A stretch of 35,657 nt of DNA, taken from assembly GCA_024401055.1 (NCBI GenBank), contig JAKSLT010000021.1:1-35657 (forward strand). Direction: 5' to 3'. A program made the position numbers and the translations under genes. This document shows, piece by piece, positions 1-8,072 of this stretch (position 1 is the stretch's first letter; every line of letters begins with the position of its first letter). The stretch comes from Bacteroidaceae bacterium. GTDB lineage: Bacteria; Bacteroidota; Bacteroidia; Bacteroidales; Bacteroidaceae. Under the pieces are notes generated by a model that saw nothing but the letters and a program-made list of their open reading frames with translations, made no database searches and was not told the DNA's origin.

Positions 1-48
1 TTCGAATTAAATGGGAAGAAGTTGCAACTAAAAGCGGACTAGTGAGAA
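1..48 (-). repeat. Edge fragment of a 21-bp tandem repeat array
   Basis: Read on the minus strand, this edge holds about two degenerate 21-nt units beginning TTTAGTTG and TTTAATTCGAA, preceded by ACTAGTCC. The units resemble those of the cleaner array at 24644-24718. The window edge cuts the array. Confidence 0.55.
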
Positions 49-173
49 AAAGGCCGAAATCCCTTTTGGTCGTGAGTGAAAAATAGGCACGAAAATCTTA
101 AAAATGCAATCTCGAAATGGCATAATTTTCGCCGTGAACGGCGAAAAGTCCCCAAAATTTAGTACAAAATTTT

Positions 174-197
174 GTCAAAATATTTTACAGTTTCGGG
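174..197 (+). repeat. Dispersed near-palindromic AT motif
   Basis: The motif is GTCAAAATATTTTACAGTTT followed by CGGG. Its core is almost a palindrome (GT-x-AAAATATTTT-x-AC). Full or near copies lie at 24381-24404 and 24863-24883, and a truncated inverted copy lies at the right window edge. All are non-coding. Function unknown. Confidence 0.7.
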
Positions 198-570
198 AAA
201 GGGATTTCGCCTGCGGCGCTACATGAATTAGGAATAAATTTTTCATAAATTTTGGAGGTCGGGAGCGGGTAGGAAGGCGTTTGTTGGCGAGGGAGAGGAT
301 TTTTGTCGGCTGACGCCGAGAAATAAGGCCGCCCTACGGGCGGGAAATAATAAGCCGCTTCGCGGGAAATATCTCTGAAAATTATTTCCTAAAAAAACTA
401 TTTCCGGCGAAGCCGAATTATTTCTTGCGAAGCAACGAAAATCCCCTCCAACTCCCCCGAGGGGGGAGAGCCCAAGAGCGAAAGAAAACAGGACTTTCCC
501 CCCTCGGGGGGACAAGAGGGGGGTCATTTCCGGCGAAACCGAACTATTTCTTGCAGAGCAACAAGAAAAT
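180..570 (+). repeat. Left copy of a ~390-bp inverted repeat
   Basis: This stretch is nearly the reverse complement of 35264-35657, with most positions identical by eye. It contains GC-rich mini-palindromes (for example CCCCGAGGGGGG) and two internal direct copies of a phrase built from CCGGCGAAGCCGAA and TTTCTTGCGAAGCAAC, around 408-440 and 528-562. No convincing gene lies inside: a 121-codon minus-strand frame follows the repeat and has a low-complexity translation. With the first 180 bases, this accounts for the gene-free start of the window. It could be a dispersed non-coding repeat or a decayed mobile element. Confidence 0.85.
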
Positions 571-650
571 ACCGCTTTCCCATTGCTTTTGACAACTGCG
601 GCTTTCACGAAATCTTAAAAAACTTATTTTTTTTCAAAAAATACCGCCTC

Positions 651-685
651 TTTGTATCCTAAAAGTGAGGAAGATAGTAATTTTG
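651..685 (+). promoter_or_regulatory. Bacteroidota-type promoter for the beta-helix protein gene
   Basis: A TTTG -33 element at 651-654 and TAATTTTG -7 element at 678-685 are separated by 23 nt, slightly long for the usual 19-21. The start codon at 770 would leave a leader of about 75 nt containing a GC/AT alternating tract. Confidence 0.65.
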
Positions 686-692
686 CACCAAA

Positions 693-727
693 TATGCGCG
701 CGCATACGTCCGCGACATGCGCGCATA
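693..727. other. Alternating purine-pyrimidine tract in a 5' leader
   Basis: The tract contains the 12-bp palindrome ATGCGCGCGCAT and a second one, ATGCGCGCAT. Alternating CG/CA/TA steps of this kind favour Z-DNA or cruciforms. Similar tracts occur at 3741-3775, 14953-14971 and 28673-28713. Confidence 0.6.
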
Positions 728-769
728 AGCATTAGAAAATTAACAACAAATAATTAATACACACAAAAA

Positions 770-3271
770 ATGAAAAAAGTCTTTAGCCTTGCCGTTGCAC
801 TCCTCGTGAGCCTCGCAGCCCTGGCAGACAACGCTGCCAAAATTGGCACCACTGAGTATGAAACTCTCGCTGTAGCCGTTGCTGCAGTTCCCACTGACGG
901 TACCCAGACAACCATTACTATGATTGCCGACGACTACTACAACGTCAACAACCCCATCACCATTGCCAAGGGTCAGAAAATCGTGCTCGACCTCAACGGC
1001 AAGACCATCAGTCAGGATGCTCCCGAGGCTAAGGCCTCCACTCTCATCGATGTGAAAGGCACGCTGACCATCACTGACGGCACCGATGCCGGCAACGACG
1101 GCGAGGACTGCGGACAAATCGTCATGAACAGTTGCATCGCCAGCGCCAGCGTCAGCTACGGCAACTACACCATCGGTGCGAGCGGCACGCTGATCATTAA
1201 CGGCGGCCTCATCAAATGCAACGCCACGGGCGGTGCCGTGTATCCCCTCAACACCAACGGCGGCAGCTTCTTCATAATGAACGGCGGCAAAATTTACACC
1301 ACGAGTTCCACGGCCTTCCGCATGTATGCCACCTCTGCGGCCGCCACCGTCATCAACGGCGGCACCATCGAGGGCAGCTACGCCGGCATGCAGGTGATGT
1401 ACGGCAAGAATGTTGAAGCCAACGTCACCGTCAACGGCGGTACCATCAAGGGCGGCTCCTACGCCTTCTACGACTACGCTGCCAGCAACGCGGGCGGCAA
1501 GTGCAAATACGAGTTCAACGGCGGTACCCTTGATGCCTCCTACTCTATTTACACCTACGGTGCCGACCTCACCATCAACGACGGCCACTTCACCGGTTGC
1601 GTGTGTCTTAACTACAAGTACGCCAGCGCTCCCTGCGCCATCTACGGCGGCTACTTCGACAGCTGGATCTATGCCTACGACACCTACGGCTATGACCCTC
1701 AGGGCTTCGTGCACGGCGGCTTCCACGGTGACCCCGACTGCTATTGGTACTACTTCCTGGCCGACAACGCCATTTGGGAGGAAAATACCGACCCCGAGAC
1801 GAAGGATAAGTACCCCTACCTCCTGACTCCTTGCCAGGCCAAGATAGGCAGCGAGCTCTACGTCACCCTGGCTGAAGCCTTGGAGGCCGTACAGAACGGC
1901 GAGACCATCACTGTAGTTGACAACATCGACTTCGGCGAAGTTGAAGGCACGGCCATCAATGTTGCCACGGGCAAGAACTTCACCCTCGACCTCAACGGTT
2001 ACACTATCTCCGGCATCGACTCCGGCATGAGCAGCCTCATCAACATCAGCAGCAACGCCACGCTCATCATCAACGACAGCAGCGCCGAGGGTACGGGCAA
2101 GATTACCTACAGCGACGGTGGAAGTGCCATCCTCAACGAAGGCTCCCTCATCGTCAACGGCGGCACCGTCTGCGGCATGATTTACTTCAAAAGCGACGGC
2201 ATCGCAAGCAGCAACGTCACCATCAACGGCGGCATCTTCGACATCACTACGCTCCGCATACGCAACAGCGCAGTCACCATCTACGGCGGCTACTTCGCCA
2301 TCAATACCATTATAAATGATAATATCTTCTTCAAGACTGTCACTCTAGCCGGCGGCCGTTACAACATCGACCTCACCCAGAGCATCGCCGTCGTGGACGA
2401 CTACTACACGCTGGATACCGACTCCGACCCCAACTACCCCTACTACGTGAAACCCGTGCCCCTCGGCTACTACTGCGAGAATGGCGTGGAAAGCGAAATA
2501 GGCGGTTACACCATCAACCTCAACCACAACCTGGCCGACTACATCAAAGTGAATGCCAACGAGGATTATCCCACGGTGAATTACACCCGCACGTTCAGCA
2601 ACGACGCCCTTCAGGCCTGGTGCCTCCCCTGCGACATCACCATCACCGAGGACATCATCGAGAACTTCCTCTTCGGCAAGATTTGGTCCGTACAGGTGGA
2701 TAAGGAAACCGGCGCTGCCACCGACGTCATCTACAAGACCATCAAGGCCGAGAACTTCTCCAGCCTCAGCGACAACGACAAAGTGCTGAAAGCCAACACG
2801 CCCTACCTCGTGCAGTGCCTCAACCCCGGTACTTACGTATTCACCGGCCACGGCATCAAGAAGACGGCCAACGCCACCATCGACTGCAGCACCACCGAAC
2901 TGCGCTACAACTTCGTAGGCAACTACACCACCACCCGCATGGGCGACGTCGAGGCCTACGCCCTCACCAAGGACGGCTCGCTGATGTATAGCTCAACCGG
3001 CAACGGAAAGGTCTATCCCTTCTGCTGGTACATGAACATCACCGACCGCACCACGGGCGACCTCGTGCCCGCCGGCACCCTCGGCACCGCCACACGCCTG
3101 CAGCTCACCCCCTGGAACGAGGATGAGGACTACACCACCGGCATCTACACCGTAGGCACCGGCGAGAGCGTGAACCTCAACAACGGTTCCTTCGACCTCT
3201 CCGGCCGCATGACCACGAAGGCCGGCAAGGGCCTCTACATTATGAACGGAAAGAAAGTCCTCGTAAAATAA
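770..3271 (+). CDS. Secreted beta-helix-like surface protein with T9SS-type C-terminal tail
   Basis: The protein has 833 residues. It starts with a signal peptide (about residues 1-20). Two tandem units follow, from about 22 and about 355. Each opens with AKIG..(E/L)Y.TLA and runs into many turns rich in INGGT, IYGGYF and DLNG, as expected of a right-handed parallel beta-helix. A non-helical domain covers about 575-800. The last ~28 residues carry DLSGRM and NGKKVLVK, which resemble the sorting tail read by the type IX secretion system. It is therefore probably exported and held at the cell surface. Ligand and activity are unknown; adhesin or glycan-binding roles are possible. The start is supported by the signal peptide and an upstream promoter. 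Two small peptides follow closely on the same strand. Confidence 0.85.
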   Translation: MKKVFSLAVALLVSLAALADNAAKIGTTEYETLAVAVAAVPTDGTQTTITMIADDYYNVNNPITIAKGQKIVLDLNGKTISQDAPEAKASTLIDVKGTLTITDGTDAGNDGEDCGQIVMNSCIASASVSYGNYTIGASGTLIINGGLIKCNATGGAVYPLNTNGGSFFIMNGGKIYTTSSTAFRMYATSAAATVINGGTIEGSYAGMQVMYGKNVEANVTVNGGTIKGGSYAFYDYAASNAGGKCKYEFNGGTLDASYSIYTYGADLTINDGHFTGCVCLNYKYASAPCAIYGGYFDSWIYAYDTYGYDPQGFVHGGFHGDPDCYWYYFLADNAIWEENTDPETKDKYPYLLTPCQAKIGSELYVTLAEALEAVQNGETITVVDNIDFGEVEGTAINVATGKNFTLDLNGYTISGIDSGMSSLINISSNATLIINDSSAEGTGKITYSDGGSAILNEGSLIVNGGTVCGMIYFKSDGIASSNVTINGGIFDITTLRIRNSAVTIYGGYFAINTIINDNIFFKTVTLAGGRYNIDLTQSIAVVDDYYTLDTDSDPNYPYYVKPVPLGYYCENGVESEIGGYTINLNHNLADYIKVNANEDYPTVNYTRTFSNDALQAWCLPCDITITEDIIENFLFGKIWSVQVDKETGAATDVIYKTIKAENFSSLSDNDKVLKANTPYLVQCLNPGTYVFTGHGIKKTANATIDCSTTELRYNFVGNYTTTRMGDVEAYALTKDGSLMYSSTGNGKVYPFCWYMNITDRTTGDLVPAGTLGTATRLQLTPWNEDEDYTTGIYTVGTGESVNLNNGSFDLSGRMTTKAGKGLYIMNGKKVLVK

Positions 3272-3286
3272 GGAAAGGAGAATTCG

Positions 3287-3463
3287 ATGAAAGAATACAT
3301 CATTCCAAACACTAAATACATCCACTTAGATGGAGAGAGCCTCCTGGCTGGCAGCCAGGAAGGTATTCTCCCCATTGGCGGCGGTGCCCCCGACGATGAC
3401 TTCGACTTCCGCGGCACCAACCGCCAGAATACTCCGTGGACCTACATGGAGGATGATAAATAA
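3287..3463 (+). CDS. Small acidic Gly-rich peptide 1 (58 aa)
   Basis: The gene starts 15 nt after the beta-helix gene, behind an unusually strong Shine-Dalgarno-like AGGAAAGGAG, which supports translation. The 58-residue product has a polar N-terminus (MKEYIIPNTKY), a short hydrophobic stretch (SLLAGS), then GGGAPDDDF, RG and WTY, and an acidic end (MEDDK). The GGG-x-x-DDDF-x-x-RG...WTY...EDD pattern returns in the next gene, so the two are paralogues. There is no signal peptide or cysteine. I do not recognise a function. The architecture resembles poorly described small Bacteroidales peptides and a RiPP-like leader/core is conceivable, but no modifying enzyme is adjacent. Confidence 0.75.
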   Translation: MKEYIIPNTKYIHLDGESLLAGSQEGILPIGGGAPDDDFDFRGTNRQNTPWTYMEDDK

Positions 3464-3471
3464 GTAAGCGC

Positions 3472-3666
3472 ATGAGCCGAACCGTAAAGTCGTATCAAGC
3501 GCCAACGGCCGTCTCCATTGAACTCTGTACCGAGAAAGGCTATGCCGTCATTATTGACAGCCTCGAAGTAGGCGGAGGCGGCAGCGACGATGACTTCGGA
3601 GGACGCGGAGTAAGGCGTTGGACATACGCGCCTTGGGACGAGCCCGAAGACGATGAGGCCATGTAA
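3472..3666 (+). CDS. Small acidic Gly-rich peptide 2 (64 aa)
   Basis: This lies 8 nt after peptide 1 on the same strand and just before a strong hairpin terminator, so the three genes look like one transcript. The 64-residue product shares the block GGGGSDDDFGGRG, then WTY and an EDD end, with peptide 1, but its N-terminal half differs (SYQAPTAVSIEL, one Cys). Conservation of the C-terminal block in two diverged neighbours argues that both are real genes. The role is unknown. Possible readings are a secreted peptide, a precursor peptide or an accessory factor of the upstream surface protein. Confidence 0.72.
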   Translation: MSRTVKSYQAPTAVSIELCTEKGYAVIIDSLEVGGGGSDDDFGGRGVRRWTYAPWDEPEDDEAM

Positions 3667-3669
3667 AAA

Positions 3670-3705
3670 AACGACCGCGCTGGCAGTGATGCCAACGCGG
3701 TCGTT
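3670..3705. terminator. Strong bidirectional hairpin terminator
   Basis: Arms AACGACCGCG + TGGCA and TGCCA + CGCGGTCGTT form a 15-bp stem with one internal mismatch and a GTGA loop. Read on the minus strand it is followed by a run of T, fitting the end of asnA. Read on the plus strand it closes the beta-helix/peptide operon (GTTCTTAT). Confidence 0.88.
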
Positions 3706-3740
3706 CTTATAATGTAGGAGGTGCAGCAGAAAATGTACCT

Positions 3741-3775
3741 CGCGTGCGTGCGCACGCATATTATATTATATATAT
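3741..3775. other. CG/AT alternating tract with 14-bp palindrome
   Basis: The palindrome TGCGTGCGCACGCA is followed by TATTATATTATATATAT. It sits between convergent operons, so it is not simply a 5' leader element. Confidence 0.6.
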
Positions 3776-3791
3776 GGTGTCCGCGCAGAAG

Positions 3792-4829
3792 TTATATCAG
3801 CGGTATGCCGGCCTGAGAGCAGGCGGCACGCATGGCGTCGGACCAGATGCTGGCTTGTATCTCGCCGATGTGGGCCTTGTGGAGAAGCACCATGCACAGG
3901 CGGCTCTGGCCTATGCCGCCACCGATGCTGAGGGGGAGGCGGCCGCCGAGGAGCTGACGATGGAAGTATAGTTCGGCACGCTGCTCCTGATGCTCGAGAG
4001 CAAGCTGGCGGCGCAGGGCAGCCTCATCGACGCGGATGCCCATAGAGGAAAGTTCCACACTGCGCTCCAGCGTGGGGTACCAAATGAGAATGTCGCCGTT
4101 GAGGCCGGGAAGGCCGTCGTCACCGGGCGTGGACCAGTCGTCATAGTCGGGGGAACGGCCGTCATGCTTCTCGCCATTGGAGAGACGGGCACCGATGCCG
4201 GTGATAAACACGGCGCCATACTCGCGGCAGACGGCGTCCTCGCGCTCCTTGGGCGTGAGGTCGGGATAGCGGCGGAGGAGTTCCTCGCTGTGGATAAAAT
4301 ATATCTGCTCGGGCAGGAAGGGGCTGAGCTGGGGGTAAATCTCGCAGGTGAGATACTCCGTGCGGCGCAGGGCCTGATAGATGCGGCGCACGACATCGTG
4401 GAGATAGTCGGTGGTGCGCTGCCCGGCGGTGATGACAGCCTCCCAGTCCCACTGATCGACATAGAGAGAGTGGAGGTTGTCCAGTTCCTCGTCGGCGCGG
4501 ATGGCGTTCATGTCGGTGTAGATGCCGTAGCCGGGCTGTATGCCGTGCTCGGCGAGGGAGAGACGCTTCCATTTGGCGAGGGAGTGTACCACTTCAGCCT
4601 CGCGGTCGCCGAGGTCCTTCACGGGGAATGTGACGGGGCGCTCGATACCGCTGAGGTCGTCGTTGAGGCCGAGGCCCTTGAGTACGAAGAGCGGTGCCGT
4701 GACGCGGCGCAGGCGCAGTTCGGTGGCGAGGTTCTGCTGGAAGAAATCCTTGATGTGCTTGATGCCCTGCTCGGTCTCGCGGGCATCGAGGAGAGCGCGG
4801 TAAGCGGGGGGAAGAAGGAGAGTGGACAT
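3792..4829 (-). CDS. asnA: Aspartate--ammonia ligase (asparagine synthetase A)
   Basis: This cytosolic enzyme makes L-asparagine from L-aspartate, ammonia and ATP. The 345-residue product fits the AsnA family, which shares the class II aminoacyl-tRNA synthetase fold. Recognisable blocks in order are EQGIKHIKDFF and the strand LRRVTAPLFV near the N-terminus, GLNDDLSG, EVVHSLAKWKR, GIYTDMNAIR, VDQWDWE, and the class II motif-3-like GGGIGQSRL around residues 300-308, followed by HIGEIQASIW. All expected blocks are present, with no truncation. It uses ammonia rather than glutamine, unlike AsnB. It appears monocistronic and ends at the shared hairpin downstream. Confidence 0.96.
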   Translation of the reverse strand: MSTLLLPPAYRALLDARETEQGIKHIKDFFQQNLATELRLRRVTAPLFVLKGLGLNDDLSGIERPVTFPVKDLGDREAEVVHSLAKWKRLSLAEHGIQPGYGIYTDMNAIRADEELDNLHSLYVDQWDWEAVITAGQRTTDYLHDVVRRIYQALRRTEYLTCEIYPQLSPFLPEQIYFIHSEELLRRYPDLTPKEREDAVCREYGAVFITGIGARLSNGEKHDGRSPDYDDWSTPGDDGLPGLNGDILIWYPTLERSVELSSMGIRVDEAALRRQLALEHQEQRAELYFHRQLLGGRLPLSIGGGIGQSRLCMVLLHKAHIGEIQASIWSDAMRAACSQAGIPLI

Positions 4830-4954
4830 GGTTGGGAAATATTTAAAAACCTCACCCCGTCAGAGCCTTTTGGGAGCTCTGCCACCCCTCCCCGAAAAGG
4901 AGGGGAAAGTTACGGGCTAGGGGGGTATCTATCGTCTGTTGTCCTTTAACGAAC

Positions 4955-4989
4955 TAAAAAAGCGCAGCTCATAAAGAAATGAGTTGCGC
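4955..4989 (-). terminator. Terminator of the initiator tRNA gene
   Basis: On the minus strand an 11-bp stem (GCGCAACTCAT / ATGAGCTGCGC, one wobble) is followed at once by six T. It begins 12 nt beyond the tRNA 3' end. Confidence 0.85.
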
Positions 4990-5000
4990 CGTTGTCTGTG

Positions 5001-5073
5001 TTGCGGAGGCTCGACTCGAACGAACGACCTCCAGGTTATGAGCCTGGCGAGCTACCAACTGCTCCACTCCGCG
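5001..5073 (-). tRNA. Initiator tRNA-fMet (anticodon CAT)
   Basis: The 73-nt gene folds as a full cloverleaf. Acceptor arms are CGCGGAG and CTCCGCA, D stem GAGC/GCTC, anticodon stem CCAGG/CCTGG around CTCATAA, and T stem GTTCG/CGAGC. The unpaired C1/A72 end and the A11-T24 pair are known hallmarks of bacterial initiator tRNA. The anticodon stem has A29-T41 where most bacterial initiators have a third G-C pair, so only G30-C40 and G31-C39 remain. The 3' CCA is not encoded (CAC follows A73). Promoter and terminator flank it. Confidence 0.95.
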
Positions 5074-5110
5074 ATGTAGCACTGAGAGGCTTTCCTCTCG
5101 TTTGCGGGTG

Positions 5111-5142
5111 CAAAAGTACGACTTTCTGGAGAAATAGCCAAA
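5111..5142 (-). promoter_or_regulatory. Promoter of tRNA-fMet
   Basis: Read on the minus strand, TTTG (5139-5142), a spacer of exactly 20 nt and TACTTTTG (5111-5118) match the Bacteroidota consensus in both boxes. A small hairpin (GAGAGG/CCTCTC) lies between it and the tRNA. Confidence 0.85.
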
Positions 5143-5197
5143 TGAAAGGGAACTTTTTTGCTTTTTGGAGTGCGCGGCGTGGGCTTTTTGCCACTCG

Positions 5198-6664
5198 TTA
5201 CTGACAAATCTGGAGATAACGGGCAAAGGCTTCCTCGGCTTGCGGGAAGGGCTGCGGTGCGAAATGAGCCGTCTGGGAACCCAGCGGAAAAACACCGGGA
5301 ACTGTGGCAGGAACGGGTGTAGCGGCGGAGACCTGCACCATGATATTGCCGAGGGCGGTGCACTCCGTGGGGCCGGCCACAACGGGGAGAGCGAGGACGT
5401 CGGCCGTGAGTTGGTTGAGGAAGGCGTTGCGACTGCCGCCGCCGATGATGTGGAGGCGGCGCAAGGGATGCGGAGCGAACTCCTGCAAGTGACCCAGCAC
5501 CTGACGGTAGCGCAGCACGAGGGAGTCGAAGATGCAGCGGACTATCTCGCCAGTGGTCTCGGGAACGGGCTGCTCCGTGCGGCGGCAGAAGGCTTGGATG
5601 GCGGCTGTCATATTCTGCGGTGCGGCGAAGTCGGGGGCATCGGGGAATATCAGGCTGCGGAAAGCGGGAGCTGCCTCGGCTGCGGCGATGAGGGCGGCAT
5701 AGTCGCCCCAGACGGCATCGCCCTCGTGCTCGCGGCGGCAACTCTCAAGGAGCCACATGCCACAGATATTTTTGAGGAAACAGGTGGTGCCGCCCACGCC
5801 GCCCTCGTTGGTGAAGTTGAGGGCAAAGCTGCGGTCGTTGATGATGGGGGCCGGGGCCACGATACCCATAAGGCTCCACGTGCCGCTGCTGAGATAGGCG
5901 AAGTCGGCGTCGGGGGCCGGAATAGCGGCAATGGCGGCCTGCGTGTCGTGGCCGGCGACGGCGAGGACGGGCACAGGACCGAGGCCCGTGAGTTGCTGCA
6001 CCTCGGGGGTGAGCGTGCCGACCTGCTCGCCCGGCATCACGAGGCGCCCGAACTGACTGCGGCGCAGACCGACGGTGCCAAGGAGGTCGTCGTCGAGGTC
6101 GCGGGTGCGGGCATTGAGGAAGCCAGAGGTGGAGGCGATGGTGTACTCACAGACGCGCTCGCCGGTAAGGAGATAGGAGAGGGCGTCGGGCATGAAGAGC
6201 ACCGTGTCGGCAGCGGCAAGGGCGCTGTCGGCGTCGCGCCGCATGGCGTGGAGCTGGAAGAGCGTGTTGAAGTTGAGAATCTCGGTGCCGGCCACGTCGT
6301 AAAGTTGGCGGCGGGAGCGCACGTTGGCGAGGTAGTCGTCCATGGCGGCGAAGGTGGCGGGGTCGCGATAGGCGCGGGGCGCACGGAGCAAGGCACCGTC
6401 GGCACCGAGGCATACGCAGTCCACGCCCCACGTGTCGATGCCGATGCTCTCGACGGTCAGGCCGCGACGGGCCACTTCGGAGAGGCCGCGGAGAATCTCG
6501 TTGTAGAGGTGGAGGATATCCCAATAGTAATGGCCGCCCGTCTGGATGAGCGGGTGGGAGAAGCGGGTGAGTTCCTCAAGGGAGAGACGGCCGTCGGCGA
6601 GGGTGCCGAGGATGGTGCGGCCGCTGGTGGCGCCGAGGTCGGCAGCGAAAAAGTGCTTGGTCAT
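5198..6664 (-). CDS. rhaB: Rhamnulokinase
   Basis: This FGGY-family sugar kinase phosphorylates L-rhamnulose at C1 with ATP, the second step of L-rhamnose catabolism. It has 488 residues. The N-terminal phosphate-binding loop DLGATSGR (9-16) is typical of rhamnulokinases, followed by IGIDTWGVD, then GHDTQAAIAAIP, SSGTWSLMG and, near the C-terminus, IIGGGSRN...LTADVLALPV, the second FGGY signature. The gene is intact. Its usual partners (isomerase, aldolase, permease, regulator) are not next to it: neighbours are tRNA-fMet and an rRNA methyltransferase. L-fuculokinase is a less likely alternative given the GATSGR loop. Confidence 0.9.
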   Translation of the reverse strand: MTKHFFAADLGATSGRTILGTLADGRLSLEELTRFSHPLIQTGGHYYWDILHLYNEILRGLSEVARRGLTVESIGIDTWGVDCVCLGADGALLRAPRAYRDPATFAAMDDYLANVRSRRQLYDVAGTEILNFNTLFQLHAMRRDADSALAAADTVLFMPDALSYLLTGERVCEYTIASTSGFLNARTRDLDDDLLGTVGLRRSQFGRLVMPGEQVGTLTPEVQQLTGLGPVPVLAVAGHDTQAAIAAIPAPDADFAYLSSGTWSLMGIVAPAPIINDRSFALNFTNEGGVGGTTCFLKNICGMWLLESCRREHEGDAVWGDYAALIAAAEAAPAFRSLIFPDAPDFAAPQNMTAAIQAFCRRTEQPVPETTGEIVRCIFDSLVLRYRQVLGHLQEFAPHPLRRLHIIGGGSRNAFLNQLTADVLALPVVAGPTECTALGNIMVQVSAATPVPATVPGVFPLGSQTAHFAPQPFPQAEEAFARYLQICQ

Positions 6665-6695
6665 AGGAAGGGGGGGGTATAACCCGGCGGGGGAA

Positions 6696-6715
6696 CCCGG
6701 CGGAAAACCGCCGGG
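6696..6715. other. Perfect GC hairpin between rlmI and rhaB
   Basis: CCCGGCGG-AAAA-CCGCCGGG lies in the 90-nt spacer. There is no clear T run on either side, so it may be a weak terminator, an mRNA stabilising hairpin or a REP-like unit. Confidence 0.6.
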
Positions 6716-6754
6716 AACGGGGGCGGGAACAGGGACGGGGGACGGGGGGAGGTC

Positions 6755-7945
6755 TTATTCCACCTGCAGGACGAGGCCCTTCAAATATTCGCCCTCGGGG
6801 TGGTAGATGTTGACGGGGTGGTCGGCGGGCTGATGGAGCTGGTGGAGGATGCGCACGTGGCGGCCGCTCATGGCGGCGGCGGTGAAGACGGCGAGGCGGA
6901 ACTGCTCCTTATTGACGGCCTGCGAACAGCTGAAGGTGAAGAGGATGCCGCCGGGGGCTATCTTCTGGAAGGCTACAGCATTGAGGCGCGTGTATCCCTT
7001 GAGGGCGTTGCGCAGGGCGTCCTTGTGCTTGGCAAAGGCCGGGGGGTCGAGGATGATGAGGTCGTAGGCGTCCTTGCCCTCGGGGATATGCTCCAGAAAT
7101 TTGAAAGCGTCCTCACAGAAGGCCTCATGGCGCGGGTCGCTGGGGAAGTTGAGGGCCACGTTGGCGTTGACGAGCTCCACGGCCTTGGCGCTGCTATCGA
7201 CGCTATGGACGCAGGCGGCGTCGCCACGGAGGGCATAGACGCTGAAGCCGCCGGTGTAGCAGAACATATTGAGGACGCGGCGGCCGCGGCTGTAGTGCTC
7301 CACGAGGCTGCGGTTGTCGCGCTGATCGACGAAGAAACCGGTCTTCTGGCCGCGCAGCCAGTCGATGTTGAAGCGCAGGCCGTTCTCCGTGGCCACCGTC
7401 TCAAGGCCCGGGGCACCGCCGATGAGGAAGCCGTTCTGCTGGTGGAGATCGGCTTTGAAGGGCAGTGTGGTCTCGCTCTTATAATATATATTGTGTACGC
7501 CCGTCACCTCACACAGCACCTCGGCAATGGTCTGGCGCTCAAGGTGCATGCCTACGCTGTGGGCCTGCACCACGGCGGTGTCGGCATACATATCTACCAC
7601 GAGGCCCGGCAGGCGGTCGCCCTCACCGTGGACGAGGCGGTAGGCGTTGTTGTCGGGGCGGATAAGACCGAGCGTCTGACGCACGAGGTAAGCCTGACGG
7701 ATGCGGCGCAGCCAGAAGTCGCGGGTGATATCTTGCTGGCGGAAGGTGAGGACGCGCACGGCGATGGAGCCTATCTGCCAGTGGCCGGTAGCGAGGTATC
7801 GGCCCTCGTCGTCGAAGACCTCCACAAGCTGCCCCTCCTCCATGTTGCGAGGAAGGGAGTGGATGGCGCCTGAGAACACCCAGGGATGATAGCGGCGGAG
7901 GCTCTCGGCCTTGCCGCGCTTGAGGTGAATTTGGGGGTAGGACAT
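6755..7945 (-). CDS. rlmI: 23S rRNA m5C methyltransferase, RlmI-like
   Basis: This SAM-dependent methyltransferase probably modifies a cytosine of 23S rRNA (C1962 in E. coli). The chosen ATG gives 396 residues beginning MSYPQIHLKRGK. A longer frame would add 14 residues translated from a heptanucleotide repeat and is rejected. The N-terminus is a PUA-like domain (LRRYHPWVFSGAI). The catalytic part has the hydrophobic TGFFVDQRDNR block, the SAM-binding motif I region (VLNMFCYTGGFSVYA), the DPP motif at 300-302 and TFSCSQ with the likely catalytic Cys340. It lies downstream of the exonuclease gene on the same strand. Confidence 0.9.
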   Translation of the reverse strand: MSYPQIHLKRGKAESLRRYHPWVFSGAIHSLPRNMEEGQLVEVFDDEGRYLATGHWQIGSIAVRVLTFRQQDITRDFWLRRIRQAYLVRQTLGLIRPDNNAYRLVHGEGDRLPGLVVDMYADTAVVQAHSVGMHLERQTIAEVLCEVTGVHNIYYKSETTLPFKADLHQQNGFLIGGAPGLETVATENGLRFNIDWLRGQKTGFFVDQRDNRSLVEHYSRGRRVLNMFCYTGGFSVYALRGDAACVHSVDSSAKAVELVNANVALNFPSDPRHEAFCEDAFKFLEHIPEGKDAYDLIILDPPAFAKHKDALRNALKGYTRLNAVAFQKIAPGGILFTFSCSQAVNKEQFRLAVFTAAAMSGRHVRILHQLHQPADHPVNIYHPEGEYLKGLVLQVE

Positions 7946-7951
7946 AGGGAT

Positions 7952-7993
7952 GTGAAGAGTGAAAAGTGAAGAGTGAACAGTTAACAATTAATG
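7952..7993. repeat. Heptanucleotide tandem repeat (GTGAARA)n
   Basis: Six consecutive 7-nt units can be read: GTGAAGA, GTGAAAA, GTGAAGA, GTGAACA, GTTAACA, ATTAATG. About 50 bases on, at 8048-8083, the sequence TTGTTCACTGTTAAC and TTAATTGTTAAC partly mirrors it. This fills the 127-nt spacer between the exonuclease and rlmI. Confidence 0.75.
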
Positions 7994-8072
7994 AGAGAAA
8001 GTGAAAAAGTAAGGAGCGATTGTTCAAACATTATCTTCAATTCCTTATTGTTCACTGTTAACTTTTTAATTG

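Noticed and set aside
243-608. A 121-codon minus-strand frame at the left edge
   Set aside because: It lies within the inverted repeat and its protein just follows the GC-rich palindromes; the right-hand copy does not keep the same frame.
7946-7987. A 14-residue N-terminal extension of RlmI
   Set aside because: It translates the heptanucleotide repeat; the internal ATG gives the family-typical N-terminus.
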